A model generated the notes under the pieces. It was not told the origin of the DNA, made no database searches, and saw nothing but the letters and a program-made list of their open reading frames with translations. Positions 29,725 through 38,881 of a DNA stretch of 64,000 nucleotides are shown piece by piece. This DNA is from Kushneria avicenniae. Lineage in GTDB: Bacteria > Pseudomonadota > Gammaproteobacteria > Pseudomonadales > Halomonadaceae. Location of the stretch: contig NZ_FOLY01000006.1 in the NCBI RefSeq assembly GCF_900112585.1, positions 166,280 through 230,279 on the forward strand, given 5' to 3'. Within the stretch, counting starts at the first letter, position 1, and the number at the start of each line of letters is the position of its first letter. Position numbers and translations under genes: made by a program.

Positions 29725-30777
29725 ATGACAGCATCCCATCTTCCAGAACCCGCCGGTGCCCACCGCCGCCCGACCATTCATGACGTGGCGCGCGACGCCG
29801 GGGTTTCCAAGACCAGCGTCTCGCGCTATTTCGGCTGCGAACGGGCCCTTCTCTCAGGGACCATGGTCAAGCGCATCGAGGCCGCCATCGAACGGCTCGG
29901 GTTTGCGCCCGATCGCATCGCCAGCAGCCTGCGCGGCGGGCGCACCGGCCTGATCGGTATGGTGGTGGCTGACATGCGCAATCCCTACACCGTCGACATG
30001 CTGCATGGCGCCGAACTGGCCTGCCGTGAACACGGCTATTCGCTGCTGGTGTGCAACACCGACAACGACGACCGGCTCGAACGGCGGCACCTGGACGTAC
30101 TGCACGGCTATAGCATCGAAGGGCTGGTGATCAATACACCGGGCGGCAATGTGCCAACGCTCGTCGCTCGCCGGGAAGCCGGTCTGCCCATGGTACTGGT
30201 GGATCGCCATATCGACGGCCTGGCCTGTGACATGGTCGGTCTCGACAACGAGCAGGCGATCACCCTGGGCGTGTCGCATCTCGTCGATCAGGGGTATCAG
30301 CGCCTTTTGATGATCACCCAGCCGGGCGCCGGGATCAGCTCGCGGAAGGCGCGTGTGCGTATGTTTCGCCACCGGGCACACGAGGCCGACCTTTCCGCCG
30401 AGGTTCATGAAGCCACAGAAGCGGCGCTCGACCCGAGCCGGCTCGCCGTCACGCTCGAGCAGTGGCTTCAGGCGGATGAGGCCCCGGGCGCCATTGTGTG
30501 TGCCAACGCCATGGTAACGCTCAACGTCTGTCATGCCCTGTTCAAGCTGTACGAGGCGCCGTTTCAGCACGTCGGTCTTCTGGGGATTGATGACGTGCCA
30601 TGGTGTGCGCTGGTAGGCCCGGGCATCACGACCGTGGCGCAGCCGGTTGTCGATATCGGCCATGGGGCCATCGACATGCTGATGCAGCGTCTCGGTGGTA
30701 CGACGGGTGACCCGCAGGCGACGCTGTTCTCCGCGCATCTCAATCCGCGCGGTTCCACTATAATCAGGTCATCATGA
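29725..30777 (+). CDS. LacI-family transcriptional regulator (PtxS/KdgR-like)
   Basis: A 350-aa repressor with an N-terminal helix-turn-helix and hinge (about residues 15-65: RPTIHDVARDAGVSKTSVSRYF, ending with ASSLRGGRTGLIGMVV) and a periplasmic-binding-protein-like effector domain. The start ATG 29725 is 35 bases from a perfect palindrome. The genes downstream are a KguE-like protein and a KguD/GhrB-like reductase, the set that PtxS (LacI family) controls in Pseudomonas; a ketogluconate or related sugar acid is therefore the most likely effector. This is inference from context. Confidence 0.85.
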   Translation: MTASHLPEPAGAHRRPTIHDVARDAGVSKTSVSRYFGCERALLSGTMVKRIEAAIERLGFAPDRIASSLRGGRTGLIGMVVADMRNPYTVDMLHGAELACREHGYSLLVCNTDNDDRLERRHLDVLHGYSIEGLVINTPGGNVPTLVARREAGLPMVLVDRHIDGLACDMVGLDNEQAITLGVSHLVDQGYQRLLMITQPGAGISSRKARVRMFRHRAHEADLSAEVHEATEAALDPSRLAVTLEQWLQADEAPGAIVCANAMVTLNVCHALFKLYEAPFQHVGLLGIDDVPWCALVGPGITTVAQPVVDIGHGAIDMLMQRLGGTTGDPQATLFSAHLNPRGSTIIRSS

Positions 30778-30862
30778 TCATGGCGCATCCTGCGTTTTCT
30801 CACACCGGAAAGGCCATGCCCTCCGGAGCCGCTTCTACATCAGGTTATACAGGGAGTCTGCC

Positions 30863-31615
30863 ATGGGGCCGGTAATGATCTGCACTTCTGCCTTTGGCGC
30901 TGACCGGGTCAGACAACTGGGTCAGGCCGGTGTTCTGGAACACATCAAGGACGCCGGCGCGCAGGGCGTTGAAATTCGCGAAGAGCTGCTGAGCGAGCAG
31001 GATTTGCCTCTGGATCAGCTGCGAGCGGCGATCGAGCAGGCCGGTCTGATCTGTGTCCTGTCCGCCGCTACGGCGCTTTTTGATGATAACAGCCGACTGA
31101 ACGGGGAAGAGATGGATCAGTCGCTGGCGCGCGCCGAGGCACTGGATGCGCAGTGGATCAAGTTCGGACTCGGCCAGCTGTGCGCCGAGTGCATCGATGA
31201 CGGTGCCGCAGCGATCAATTCCCGACTGGGTGAACATACCCTGCCGATACTCATCGAAAACGATCAGACCTCCTGCGGTGGTGACCCGCTGATTCACGCC
31301 GCCCTGCATCGCGCGCTGGATGCTCCACTGATCGGCACAACCCTGGATCTGGGTAACGGCTACTGGACGGATCATGACCTCTCGCAGGCGGCTCGCCGGC
31401 TGGGACCAAACGTCCGCTACGTGCACTGCAAGGCCGTCAGCCGTGACCATGACACCCCGCGGGCCTGCCCGCCCAATGACGCCGCTCACGCGCACTGGGC
31501 CGAGCTCTGGCACCATTTCCCGACTGACGTTCCGCGGGCCATCGAGTTTCCGCTGGACCATGACAATATCAGCGCCACCGCGCGCCATGTCGAGCAGCTC
31601 AAGGCGCTGGCATAG
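30863..31615 (+). CDS. Sugar isomerase/epimerase-like TIM-barrel protein (KguE-like)
   Basis: A 250-aa AP-endonuclease-2/xylose-isomerase-type barrel. The N-terminus CTSAFGADRVRQLGQAG resembles KguE of Pseudomonas ketogluconate operons as I recall it. Metal-ligand candidates are in VEIREE, ILIENDQTS, GTTLDLGNGY and the C-terminal AIEFPLD. The biochemical role of KguE itself is poorly defined. GGGAG lies seven bases before the ATG. It follows the LacI gene by 85 bases and precedes the reductase by 51, probably in one transcript. Confidence 0.7.
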   Translation: MGPVMICTSAFGADRVRQLGQAGVLEHIKDAGAQGVEIREELLSEQDLPLDQLRAAIEQAGLICVLSAATALFDDNSRLNGEEMDQSLARAEALDAQWIKFGLGQLCAECIDDGAAAINSRLGEHTLPILIENDQTSCGGDPLIHAALHRALDAPLIGTTLDLGNGYWTDHDLSQAARRLGPNVRYVHCKAVSRDHDTPRACPPNDAAHAHWAELWHHFPTDVPRAIEFPLDHDNISATARHVEQLKALA

Positions 31616-31666
31616 CGATAGAGCACTCCTTTTTCACTGACACCACACACCGGAACCGGAGAACGC

Positions 31667-32656
31667 ATGTCCTCTAAAAAAACCGTCATTGTCTACCAGC
31701 GCGCCCTGAAGCCCGATCTACGCGAAAAGCTGGAGCGCGAATATCACGTTCTGGATTTTTCACAGACCCCGAACCTCACCCAGGACAGCGAGTTCCAGAA
31801 GGCGCTGGAACAGGCGCATGCCCTGATCGGCTCCAGCGTCACGCTCTCCCCCGAGCTGCTGGATCAGGCCCCCAATCTTGAAGTGATCTCGAGCATTTCA
31901 GTGGGCGTGGACAATTACGACATCGACTATCTCAGCAAGCGCGGCATCGTGCTTTGCCACACGCCGAATGTGCTGACCGAAACCACCGCCGATACCGCCT
32001 TTTTATTGATTCTGGCCAGCGCCCGGCGCGCCGTTGAAATGGCAGAGATGGTGAAACAGGGAGAGTGGACCGGCGGTATTGCCGAGCCCCACTTTGGCGT
32101 GGATGTCCAGGGCAAGAAGCTCGGCATTATCGGTATGGGCCGTATCGGGGCGGCGATTGCCCGCCGTGGCAAGTTCGGCTTCAACATGGAGGTGAGCTAT
32201 CACAATCGTTCACGGCATGAAGATTTCGAGCGTGAGCTGGGCGCCGACTGGCAGGAGCTCGACGACCTGCTGCGCGATTCGGACTTTGTCTGTGTGACCG
32301 TGCCGCTGTCTAATGCCACACGCCACATGTTCGGCAAGCGCGAGTTCGAGCTGATGGGCGAAGACACGATTTTCATCAACATTGCCCGCGGCGGTGTGGT
32401 CGACGAGCCGGCCATGATCGAGGCGCTGAAAAACGGCACCATTCGCGCCGCCGGCCTCGATGTGTTTGATGTCGAGCCTCTGCCCGCCGACTCGCCACTG
32501 GCCCACATGGACAATGTGGTGGCCCTGCCCCATATTGGCTCGGCCACGCATGAAACCCGCTATGCCATGGCCGAGCTGGCCGTGGATAACGCTCTCGCGG
32601 CCCTCAAGGGCGACAAACCCAAGGCCCCTTATAACTGGGACGCCCTCAAGCGTTGA
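31667..32656 (+). CDS. ghrB: D-isomer-specific 2-hydroxyacid dehydrogenase (2-ketogluconate/glyoxylate reductase, GhrB/KguD type)
   Basis: A 329-aa NAD(P)-dependent reductase closely following GhrB (TkrA). The substrate-binding segment SISVGVDNYDIDYL leads into HTPNVLTETTADTAFLLIL. The Rossmann motif is LGIIGMGRIGAAIARR (about 148-163). Catalytic Arg, Glu and His are in INIARGGVVDE, LDVFDVEPLP and ALPHIGSATHETRY. GhrB reduces 2-ketogluconate, glyoxylate and hydroxypyruvate; KguD in Pseudomonas reduces 2-keto-6-phosphogluconate. Neighbours favour the kgu role, but the sequence alone does not separate the two. GGAG lies five bases before the ATG. Confidence 0.85.
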   Translation: MSSKKTVIVYQRALKPDLREKLEREYHVLDFSQTPNLTQDSEFQKALEQAHALIGSSVTLSPELLDQAPNLEVISSISVGVDNYDIDYLSKRGIVLCHTPNVLTETTADTAFLLILASARRAVEMAEMVKQGEWTGGIAEPHFGVDVQGKKLGIIGMGRIGAAIARRGKFGFNMEVSYHNRSRHEDFERELGADWQELDDLLRDSDFVCVTVPLSNATRHMFGKREFELMGEDTIFINIARGGVVDEPAMIEALKNGTIRAAGLDVFDVEPLPADSPLAHMDNVVALPHIGSATHETRYAMAELAVDNALAALKGDKPKAPYNWDALKR

Positions 32657-32692
32657 GTTTCCTGGAAAAGCTTTTGACGACGCGGCCGTCAT

Positions 32693-32725
32693 AAAAATCG
32701 CCGGCCTTGTGGCCGGCGATTTTTT
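32693..32725. terminator. Intrinsic terminator after ghrB
   Basis: A perfect 14-bp stem AAAAATCGCCGGCC / GGCCGGCGATTTTT with a TTGT loop. A and T runs on both sides make it work in either direction, serving ghrB and the convergent GIY-YIG gene. Confidence 0.92.
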
Positions 32726-32795
32726 GACTGAAAGACCTCACCGGAGGATGTGTAACGCCACATCCCATCCGGCAAACATTGACATGAAAATTAGA

Positions 32796-33107
32796 TTATT
32801 CGACCGGAAGGCAGCCGGTTTCAATAATGGCCAGTCGCTGGAGGCGCGAAAGCTTCTTGATGCGTCGCTCAAGACGCAGTGCCCTGCCCTTGTCACCCAC
32901 AGGACAGGCAAACCGCAACTGCAGCGGCCCCTTGCCGCGCAGCGATCTGGCGCAGCGTGCTCCGCTGCGCTGATGCTCATCAAAACGGCGTGCCACATCC
33001 GTGGTCACGCCGGTATAGAGATGCCCCAGCCGATTCTCGATGATGTAGAGCGACCACAGCTCGGTCGCCGGAGCATCCTCACTGTGTCGATCAGCCTGAC
33101 AGCCCAT
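32796..33107 (-). CDS. GIY-YIG nuclease-fold protein (YhbQ/UPF0213-like)
   Basis: A 103-aa single-domain protein of the UPF0213 group. The signature is split as usual: SLYII, then [18 protein letters not shown], with the catalytic Tyr and Arg visible, and the Glu in the helix [14 protein letters not shown]. Members are small nuclease-like proteins with poorly known function. ATG 33107 is chosen because AGGGAG lies seven bases upstream. The start therefore overlaps the last 17 bases of rpe, so the two genes are translationally coupled. Confidence 0.85.
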   Translation of the reverse strand: MGCQADRHSEDAPATELWSLYIIENRLGHLYTGVTTDVARRFDEHQRSGARCARSLRGKGPLQLRFACPVGDKGRALRLERRIKKLSRLQRLAIIETGCLPVE

Positions 33108-33786
33108 CCAGCGGCTCCCTGAAGGCACGCATGATCGAGTCGTAGCGGTTCGGGTCCTGCTCATTGCGTTTGGCAAAGATGGAAGATCCCGACACAAAGG
33201 TATCGGCGCCAGCCGTAGCGATCTCGCCAATATTGTCGGCATTGATACCGCCATCCACTTCAAGACGGATGGGCTTGCCGGTGGCATCAATCATGGCACG
33301 CGCCAGGCGCAGCTTGTCCATCATGGCAGGAATGAAGGACTGCCCGCCAAAGCCCGGATTGACCGTCATTACCAGCAGCATCGACAGCTTGTCCAGCACA
33401 TGATCAAGCGTTGAAAGCGGGGTCGCCGGATTGAGCGCAAGCCCTGCAGTGGCACCGCCATCAATGATCAGCTGTAGCGAGCGATCGATGTGCAGGCTGG
33501 CTTCGGGATGAAAGGTAATATGGTTGGCACCGGCATCCAGAAAGGCGCGGATCAGATCATCGACCGGGGACACCATCAGATGGACATCGATTTCGGCGGT
33601 CACACCATAATTGCGCAGGGCGTGACAGACGGCCGGCCCGAAGCTCAGGTTGGGAACATAGTGATTATCCATGACATCGAAATGCACCATGTCGGCGCCA
33701 CTGGCCAGTACGTCGTCCACTTCCTGTCCCAGACGCGCAAAATCTGCCGACAGAATGGACGGCGCAATCCTGAAGGGTTGTTGCAC
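33091..33786 (-). CDS. rpe: Ribulose-phosphate 3-epimerase
   Basis: A 231-aa TIM barrel interconverting ribulose-5-phosphate and xylulose-5-phosphate. Signatures are [60 protein letters not shown] and [14 protein letters not shown] at 33786 with GAGGT six bases upstream is the best start; another GTG three codons earlier (33795) has no such site. In Pseudomonas rpe, gph and trpE are contiguous; here rpe lies about 5 kb from gph. Confidence 0.94.
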   Translation of the reverse strand: MQQPFRIAPSILSADFARLGQEVDDVLASGADMVHFDVMDNHYVPNLSFGPAVCHALRNYGVTAEIDVHLMVSPVDDLIRAFLDAGANHITFHPEASLHIDRSLQLIIDGGATAGLALNPATPLSTLDHVLDKLSMLLVMTVNPGFGGQSFIPAMMDKLRLARAMIDATGKPIRLEVDGGINADNIGEIATAGADTFVSGSSIFAKRNEQDPNRYDSIMRAFREPLDGLSG

Positions 33787-33883
33787 TGTAAACACCTCAT
33801 CAAACCGGTTTGATATCCATCAGCCTATACCGCGATCATACAGGGTAACAGGGTTGCGCCGACCGAGCGTCAAACCGCGATAC

Positions 33884-33910
33884 AAAAAAGGGCCGCCCCG
33901 GCGGCGGCCC
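33884..33910 (-). terminator. Intrinsic terminator after the 58-aa gene
   Basis: On the minus strand GGGCCGCC, a 5-nt loop and GGCGGCCC are followed by six T residues. It separates the small gene from rpe. Confidence 0.88.
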
Positions 33911-33930
33911 CTGATCAAAACGCTTGAAAA

Positions 33931-34107
33931 TCAGTTTTCACACTCGTAGCGCTTGACCGCATCAAGTGCCTCCTGCTCGGTTTCATATTCACTGAGCAGA
34001 GTGTCCTTGTCAGGATTGACGCCGCGAACTTCATAGACTGTCTTGCCGCCGCCCTTGTCGACCTTTTTGACACAGGCAGTACGGGGTGTGGGCGTTTGAT
34101 CAGGCAT
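33931..34107 (-). CDS. Small cytoplasmic protein of unknown function (58 aa)
   Basis: The frame opens with MPDQTPTPRTACVKK and ends AVKRYECEN. AAGGAGG sits eight bases before the ATG, one of the best ribosome binding sites in the window, and an intrinsic terminator follows 20 bases after the stop. Codon use matches neighbouring genes. The protein is charged, with two cysteines (residue 12 and near the end), a beta-type segment KTVYEVRGVNPDKDTLLSEY and a C-terminal helix. No known domain is recognised. It has its own transcription unit. Confidence 0.75.
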   Translation of the reverse strand: MPDQTPTPRTACVKKVDKGGGKTVYEVRGVNPDKDTLLSEYETEQEALDAVKRYECEN

Positions 34108-34299
34108 GGCAATAACCTCCTTGTAAATATACAGGCTTCACTATAGCGCATGCCCGCCGGGAGGCGAGCGACCCGCCAATATCCAGAAGCGACCCTGCCT
34201 TTGCACACCGTTCAGGTAGCCTGTTCCGGCAAAACCGCATTAAATGGACCTGATGGCATGACACCCACTACACGACACCAATAAACAAGGGAAAATCAA

Positions 34300-36018
34300 A
34301 TGCCGCGAAAAAAACGAATCACGCTGACCTGCCTGCTGGTCACGCTGATATCGCCACTGGCAGCTGCCCAGCCGCCCATCATTGAAGGTGAACGCTTTCA
34401 TGCCGAGCCCGGGCAGCACGCTATGGTCGTCACCAGTCATGAGCTGGCCAGTCGCGTGGGCCGTGACATCCTGCGCGAAGGCGGCAATGCCGTGGACGCC
34501 GCCGTGGCCATCGGGTTTGCCCTGGCCGTGGTCCAGCCGCGCTCCGGCAATATCGGCGGCGGCGGCTTCATGGTGATCTCCGATGAAAAAAGCGGTGATG
34601 TCACCTCGATCGACTATCGCGAAACCGCCCCCGCTGGCGCCTTCAAGACCATGTTCCAGGATGACGAGGGCAACGTGATCGAAAAAGCCTCACGCTATTC
34701 GGCCAATGCCTCCGGCGTGCCCGGCACGGTCGCCGGTATGGCGATGGCACTTGATCGCTATGGTGCCATGTCGCTGGACCGGGTCATGGCGCCGGCCATT
34801 CGGCTGGCCCGCGACGGCTTTGCCATTCCACAGCGCTTTGCCGATGGCCTCAATGAAAGCCGAGAGCAGCTGGAAAAAAACGACGGTACACGCCGGTTGT
34901 TCTACAAGGGCGATGGCAGCGACTGGCACGCGGGCGAGGTCTTCAAACAGCCCGAACTGGCGGCCACACTGACCCGCATAGCCCGGAATGGCCCGCGCGA
35001 ATTCTATGAAGGCGAAACGGCCGGACACCTGATCGATACCATCAGGGCTCATGAGGGCATCATGACCCTGGAGGATCTGAAGAACTACCGGGCTGTCGAG
35101 CGCGCGCCTATTCATGGCACCTACCGGGATTATGATATCTATGCGATGGCGCCGCCCTCTTCCGGCGGCATTCACATCGTGCAGATTCTCAACATGCTGG
35201 AAAACGATGACCTGACCAGCATGGGGTTCGGCTCGGCGGCCACCATGCATCTGATGAGCGAGGCGATGCGTCGCGCTTACGCCGACCGCTCGAAGTATCT
35301 GGGTGACCCCGCATTTTTCGATGTGCCGGCCAGGGCGCTGACGTCAAAGGACTACGCCCGGACACTGCGCGCGCAGATTTCTCCTGACCGGGCAACACCC
35401 TCCGACAGTATCGGCCCGGGCAATCTCACGCCCCATGAATCCAACGAGACCACGCACTATTCGGTCGCCGATGATTCGGGACTGGCCGTGGCCAATACCT
35501 ATACGCTCAACTTCAGCTACGGCTCCGGCATTGCCGTGGATGGGGCAGGCTTTCTACTCAACAACGAGATGGACGACTTCTCGGCCAAGCCCGGCGTACC
35601 CAACGCCTACGGTCTGGTCGGTGGTGAGGCCAACGCCGTGGCGCCCGGCAAGCGCATGCTCTCCTCCATGACGCCGACCATTGTTAAACACAACGGTAAA
35701 AACTTTCTGGTCACCGGCAGTCCGGGCGGCTCCCGCATCATCACGACGACGCTTGGCGTCATCACCAATGTGATCGATCACGGCATGAACGTGCAGTCGG
35801 CCGTCAGCGCGCCGCGCTTTCACGATCAGTGGCTGCCCGATGAACTTCGCATCGAGGATGGTTTCAGCCCGGACACCCTGCATCTGCTGGAAGGCATGGG
35901 CCATCATGTGATTCAGCAATCGGCCATGGGTGCCAGCCAGTCGATCCTGATCAATGATGACGGCTTTCAGGGTGGTGCCGACCCGCGCCGGGAAACTTCC
36001 TCGGCCATGGGACTTTGA
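34300..36018 (+). CDS. ggt: Gamma-glutamyltransferase (periplasmic)
   Basis: A 572-aa Ntn-hydrolase precursor with a signal peptide (MPRKKRITLTCLLVTLISPLAAA). It cleaves and transfers the gamma-glutamyl group of glutathione. Family regions are GGNAVDAAVAIGFALAVVQP, RSGNIGGGGFM and the self-processing site NETTHYSV, where Thr at about residue 384 becomes the nucleophile and the first residue of the small subunit. The small subunit continues with NTYTLNFSYGSGIAVDGAGF, LNNEMDDFS and TGSPGGSRI. AAGGGA precedes the ATG. The sulfate uptake operon follows, so a link to sulfur salvage from glutathione is plausible. Confidence 0.95.
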   Translation: MPRKKRITLTCLLVTLISPLAAAQPPIIEGERFHAEPGQHAMVVTSHELASRVGRDILREGGNAVDAAVAIGFALAVVQPRSGNIGGGGFMVISDEKSGDVTSIDYRETAPAGAFKTMFQDDEGNVIEKASRYSANASGVPGTVAGMAMALDRYGAMSLDRVMAPAIRLARDGFAIPQRFADGLNESREQLEKNDGTRRLFYKGDGSDWHAGEVFKQPELAATLTRIARNGPREFYEGETAGHLIDTIRAHEGIMTLEDLKNYRAVERAPIHGTYRDYDIYAMAPPSSGGIHIVQILNMLENDDLTSMGFGSAATMHLMSEAMRRAYADRSKYLGDPAFFDVPARALTSKDYARTLRAQISPDRATPSDSIGPGNLTPHESNETTHYSVADDSGLAVANTYTLNFSYGSGIAVDGAGFLLNNEMDDFSAKPGVPNAYGLVGGEANAVAPGKRMLSSMTPTIVKHNGKNFLVTGSPGGSRIITTTLGVITNVIDHGMNVQSAVSAPRFHDQWLPDELRIEDGFSPDTLHLLEGMGHHVIQQSAMGASQSILINDDGFQGGADPRRETSSAMGL

Positions 36019-36023
36019 CCCTT

Positions 36024-36074
36024 CCGGCAGAAGAGCATGACCTCTTCTGCCGGCGTAACCCTGGCTCAGGGTTA
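36024..36074 (+). terminator. Two tandem hairpins after ggt
   Basis: A perfect 12-bp stem CCGGCAGAAGAG / CTCTTCTGCCGG with a 6-nt loop (36024-36053) is followed two bases later by an 8-bp stem TAACCCTG / CAGGGTTA (36056-36074). Neither has a real T run. They may end ggt transcripts or protect the 3' end. Confidence 0.55.
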
Positions 36075-36196
36075 AAGAACAAAATGGCATAAACGGACAG
36101 ATTGTCATTCCCTCAGGTTTTGTTTAGCCTCTGCTCAATGCCGGAATTACCGGCTTTCGATAATAATTCCGTCGATCAAATGCCGGGGAACCCACC

Positions 36197-37216
36197 ATGT
36201 CCTTACGTTCGACCCTTTTACGCCGCATTGTCGCTACCGCTGCCCTGGGCATGGCACTTGGCAGTGCGCCGGCTTTCAGTGCCGACCGCGAACTGCTCAA
36301 TGCCTCCTACGATGTCGCACGCGAGCTCTTTGCCGAGCTCAACCCACAGTTCATCGAGCAGTGGCAGGCCGAGCACGGTGAAACGGTCAGCGTCAAGCAG
36401 ACCCATGCCGGCTCCTCGACCCAGGCCCGCGCCATTCTTCAGGGACTGCGTGCTGATGTCGTGACCTTCAACCAGGTCAGCGATGTCAACGTGCTGGCCG
36501 AAAAAGGACAGCTGATTCCCGAGGACTGGCAGTCGCGTCTACCCAACTACAGCTCGCCCTACTACTCGACCATGGCCTTTCTGGTTAGAAAGGGAAACCC
36601 GAAGAATATCCACGGCTGGGCGGATCTGGCCGGTGACGACGTCGCGCTGGTATTCCCCAACCCAAAGACGTCCGGCAATGGACGCTATACCTATCTGGCA
36701 GCCTGGGCAGCCAGCAATCACGACAACGGCGATGACGAAGCCGCCACCCGGGATTACATGAAAAAGCTTCTGGCCAATGTCGAGGTGTTTGATACCGGCG
36801 GGCGCGGTGCCACTACCACCTTTGCCGAGCGCGGTATCGGCGACGTGCTGATCACATTTGAATCGGAAGCCAACAACATCCGCAACCAGTACGGGCCGGA
36901 CGACTACGAGGTCGTGGTACCGCCAGTGGATATCATGGCCGACTTTCCGGTCACCTGGGTGGACAAGAACGTCGAGCGCAACGGTACCGAGGATCTCGCG
37001 AAGGGCTATCTGGAATACCTGTACTCGCCCGAAGCACAGCGCACGCTGGCCCGATACTACTACCGCGTCAACGATGACGACATCAGCGAAGAGTTCGCCG
37101 ACCGTTTCCCGCAGACCACGCTGCTGAGAGTCGAGGACGCCTTTGGGAGCTGGGACGATGTGATGCAGACGCATTTCGCCAGCGGCGGTGAACTCGACCA
37201 GCTGCAGCGCCGTTAA
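36197..37216 (+). CDS. sbp: Sulfate ABC transporter substrate-binding protein
   Basis: A 339-aa periplasmic sulfate-binding protein of the Sbp/CysP family. The signal peptide ends near residue 28 (PAFSA). Ligand-site regions are [60 protein letters not shown] and [18 protein letters not shown]. It delivers sulfate (or thiosulfate) to CysTW. Its TAA stop overlaps the cysT ATG by one base. Sbp versus CysP cannot be fully settled by eye; Sbp is my preference. Confidence 0.93.
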   Translation: MSLRSTLLRRIVATAALGMALGSAPAFSADRELLNASYDVARELFAELNPQFIEQWQAEHGETVSVKQTHAGSSTQARAILQGLRADVVTFNQVSDVNVLAEKGQLIPEDWQSRLPNYSSPYYSTMAFLVRKGNPKNIHGWADLAGDDVALVFPNPKTSGNGRYTYLAAWAASNHDNGDDEAATRDYMKKLLANVEVFDTGGRGATTTFAERGIGDVLITFESEANNIRNQYGPDDYEVVVPPVDIMADFPVTWVDKNVERNGTEDLAKGYLEYLYSPEAQRTLARYYYRVNDDDISEEFADRFPQTTLLRVEDAFGSWDDVMQTHFASGGELDQLQRR

Positions 37217-38052
37217 TGCGCGCCCGTCCTGCCCGGGTCCTGCCGGGATTTTCGCTGTCGCTGGGCGTGACCCTGCTGTTCGTGTCGCTGATCCTGCTGC
37301 TACCGATGACCAGTCTCATCGGCCAGCTGTCGAGCCTGTCGTGGTCACAATACTGGGCCGCGATTACCGATCCGCGCCTGATCGCAAGCTATCGGGTCAC
37401 GATCGGAGCTGCACTGGCCGCATCACTGTTCAATGCCCTGTTCGGGCTTTTAATGGCCTGGGTGCTGGCACGCTATACGTTTCCCGGCAAGCGCATTCTT
37501 GATGCGCTGATGGATTTACCCTTCGCCCTGCCCACGGCGGTGGCCGGCATTACGCTGGCCACCCTGTACTCGCGTAACGGCGCCGTGGGCAGCCTGCTCG
37601 AACCGCTGGGCATCGAGGTCGCCTACACCTGGCTGGGTATTGCGCTGGCCATGGCCTTTACCAGCGTGCCCTTCGTGGTACGCACGGTGCAGCCGGTGCT
37701 CGAGGATCTACCCGCGCAGGCCGATGAAGCTGCACTAACGCTGGGTGCCAGCAACATTTACGCCTTTCGCCGGGTCATCCTGCCGCATATCTGGCCAGCC
37801 GTAGTGACCGGGACCGGGCTCTCCTTTGCCCGATCGCTGGGCGAGTTCGGCGCGGTCATCTTTATTGCCGGCAACATGCCCTATCGCACCGAGGTGGTCT
37901 CCCTGATGATGGCCACACGCCTTGAGGAGTACGACTACGCCGGCGCTGCGGCCATTGCCTCGCTGGTGATGCTGGTGTCGCTGCTGCTGCTGCTGGCCAT
38001 CAATCTCTGGCAGGGACGTTTTTATCGTCGCCTGCACGGCGGGAGGCACTGA
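37216..38052 (+). CDS. cysT: Sulfate ABC transporter permease CysT
   Basis: A 278-aa inner-membrane permease with about six helices. Typical CysT/CysU segments are LPFALPTAVAGITLATLYS and the EAA-type loop DEAALTLGASNIYAFRRVILPHIWPA, followed by GTGLSFARSLGEFGAVIFIAGN. It pairs with CysW in the sulfate channel. It overlaps sbp by one base and precedes cysW by one, so four genes form a tight operon. Confidence 0.95.
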   Translation: MRARPARVLPGFSLSLGVTLLFVSLILLLPMTSLIGQLSSLSWSQYWAAITDPRLIASYRVTIGAALAASLFNALFGLLMAWVLARYTFPGKRILDALMDLPFALPTAVAGITLATLYSRNGAVGSLLEPLGIEVAYTWLGIALAMAFTSVPFVVRTVQPVLEDLPAQADEAALTLGASNIYAFRRVILPHIWPAVVTGTGLSFARSLGEFGAVIFIAGNMPYRTEVVSLMMATRLEEYDYAGAAAIASLVMLVSLLLLLAINLWQGRFYRRLHGGRH

Positions 38053-38053
38053 C

Positions 38054-38881
38054 ATGAAACGCATTGGTGATGGCGCTGCCACGCGCGCGGGCCTGATCGG
38101 GCTTGCCGTGATATTAACGACGCTGTTTCTGGTCATCCCCCTTGCCGGTATTTTCTATCAGGCGCTGGTCGAGGGCATGGCTCCGTTCTGGCAGAACCTG
38201 ACCAGCGCCTTTACGGCAGAAGCCATCGGCCTGACGCTGCTGATCGCGCTGATGACCGTACCGATCAATCTGCTCTTCGGCATTTTTCTGGCCTGGCTGG
38301 TCACCCGCTTTACCTTTCCCGGCCGGCGTCTGTTGCAAACACTGATCGATATTCCCTTTGCGGTATCGCCGGTCGTGGCGGGCCTGCTTTATCTACTGCT
38401 GTACGGGCGTACCGGCTGGCTGGGAAGCATTTTGTCAGAGCATGACATACAGCTGATGTTTGCCTGGCCCGGCATGGTACTGGTGACCGTCTTTGTCACC
38501 TGCCCCTTCGTGGCGCGCGAGCTGATCCCACTGATGCAGGCACAGGGCAGCGCAGAGGAAGAAGCCGGTGTGACACTGGGTGCCGGCGGCTGGACGCTTT
38601 TTCGCCGCATCACTCTGCCCAACATACGCTGGGCGCTGGTCTACGGCGTGATCCTGACCAATGCCCGCGCCATCGGCGAGTTTGGCGCCGTCTCGGTGGT
38701 CTCGGGCAGCATTCGCGGCGAGACCATCAACCTACCGCTGCAGGTGGAGCTTTTGTATCAGGATTACAACACGGTGGGGGCCTTTACCAGCGCTGCGCTA
38801 CTGGCGGCACTGGCTATCGTGACCCTGGTCATCAAGGCCGTGCTTGAATGGCATACCCATCGTCGGGAGAAAACAGCATGA
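38054..38881 (+). CDS. cysW: Sulfate ABC transporter permease CysW
   Basis: A 275-aa permease paralogous to CysT. Characteristic segments are [22 protein letters not shown], the EAA loop [23 protein letters not shown] and [22 protein letters not shown]. Its stop overlaps the cysA start in an ATGA arrangement. Short Lys/His/Arg-rich ends lie in the cytoplasm. Confidence 0.95.
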   Translation: MKRIGDGAATRAGLIGLAVILTTLFLVIPLAGIFYQALVEGMAPFWQNLTSAFTAEAIGLTLLIALMTVPINLLFGIFLAWLVTRFTFPGRRLLQTLIDIPFAVSPVVAGLLYLLLYGRTGWLGSILSEHDIQLMFAWPGMVLVTVFVTCPFVARELIPLMQAQGSAEEEAGVTLGAGGWTLFRRITLPNIRWALVYGVILTNARAIGEFGAVSVVSGSIRGETINLPLQVELLYQDYNTVGAFTSAALLAALAIVTLVIKAVLEWHTHRREKTA

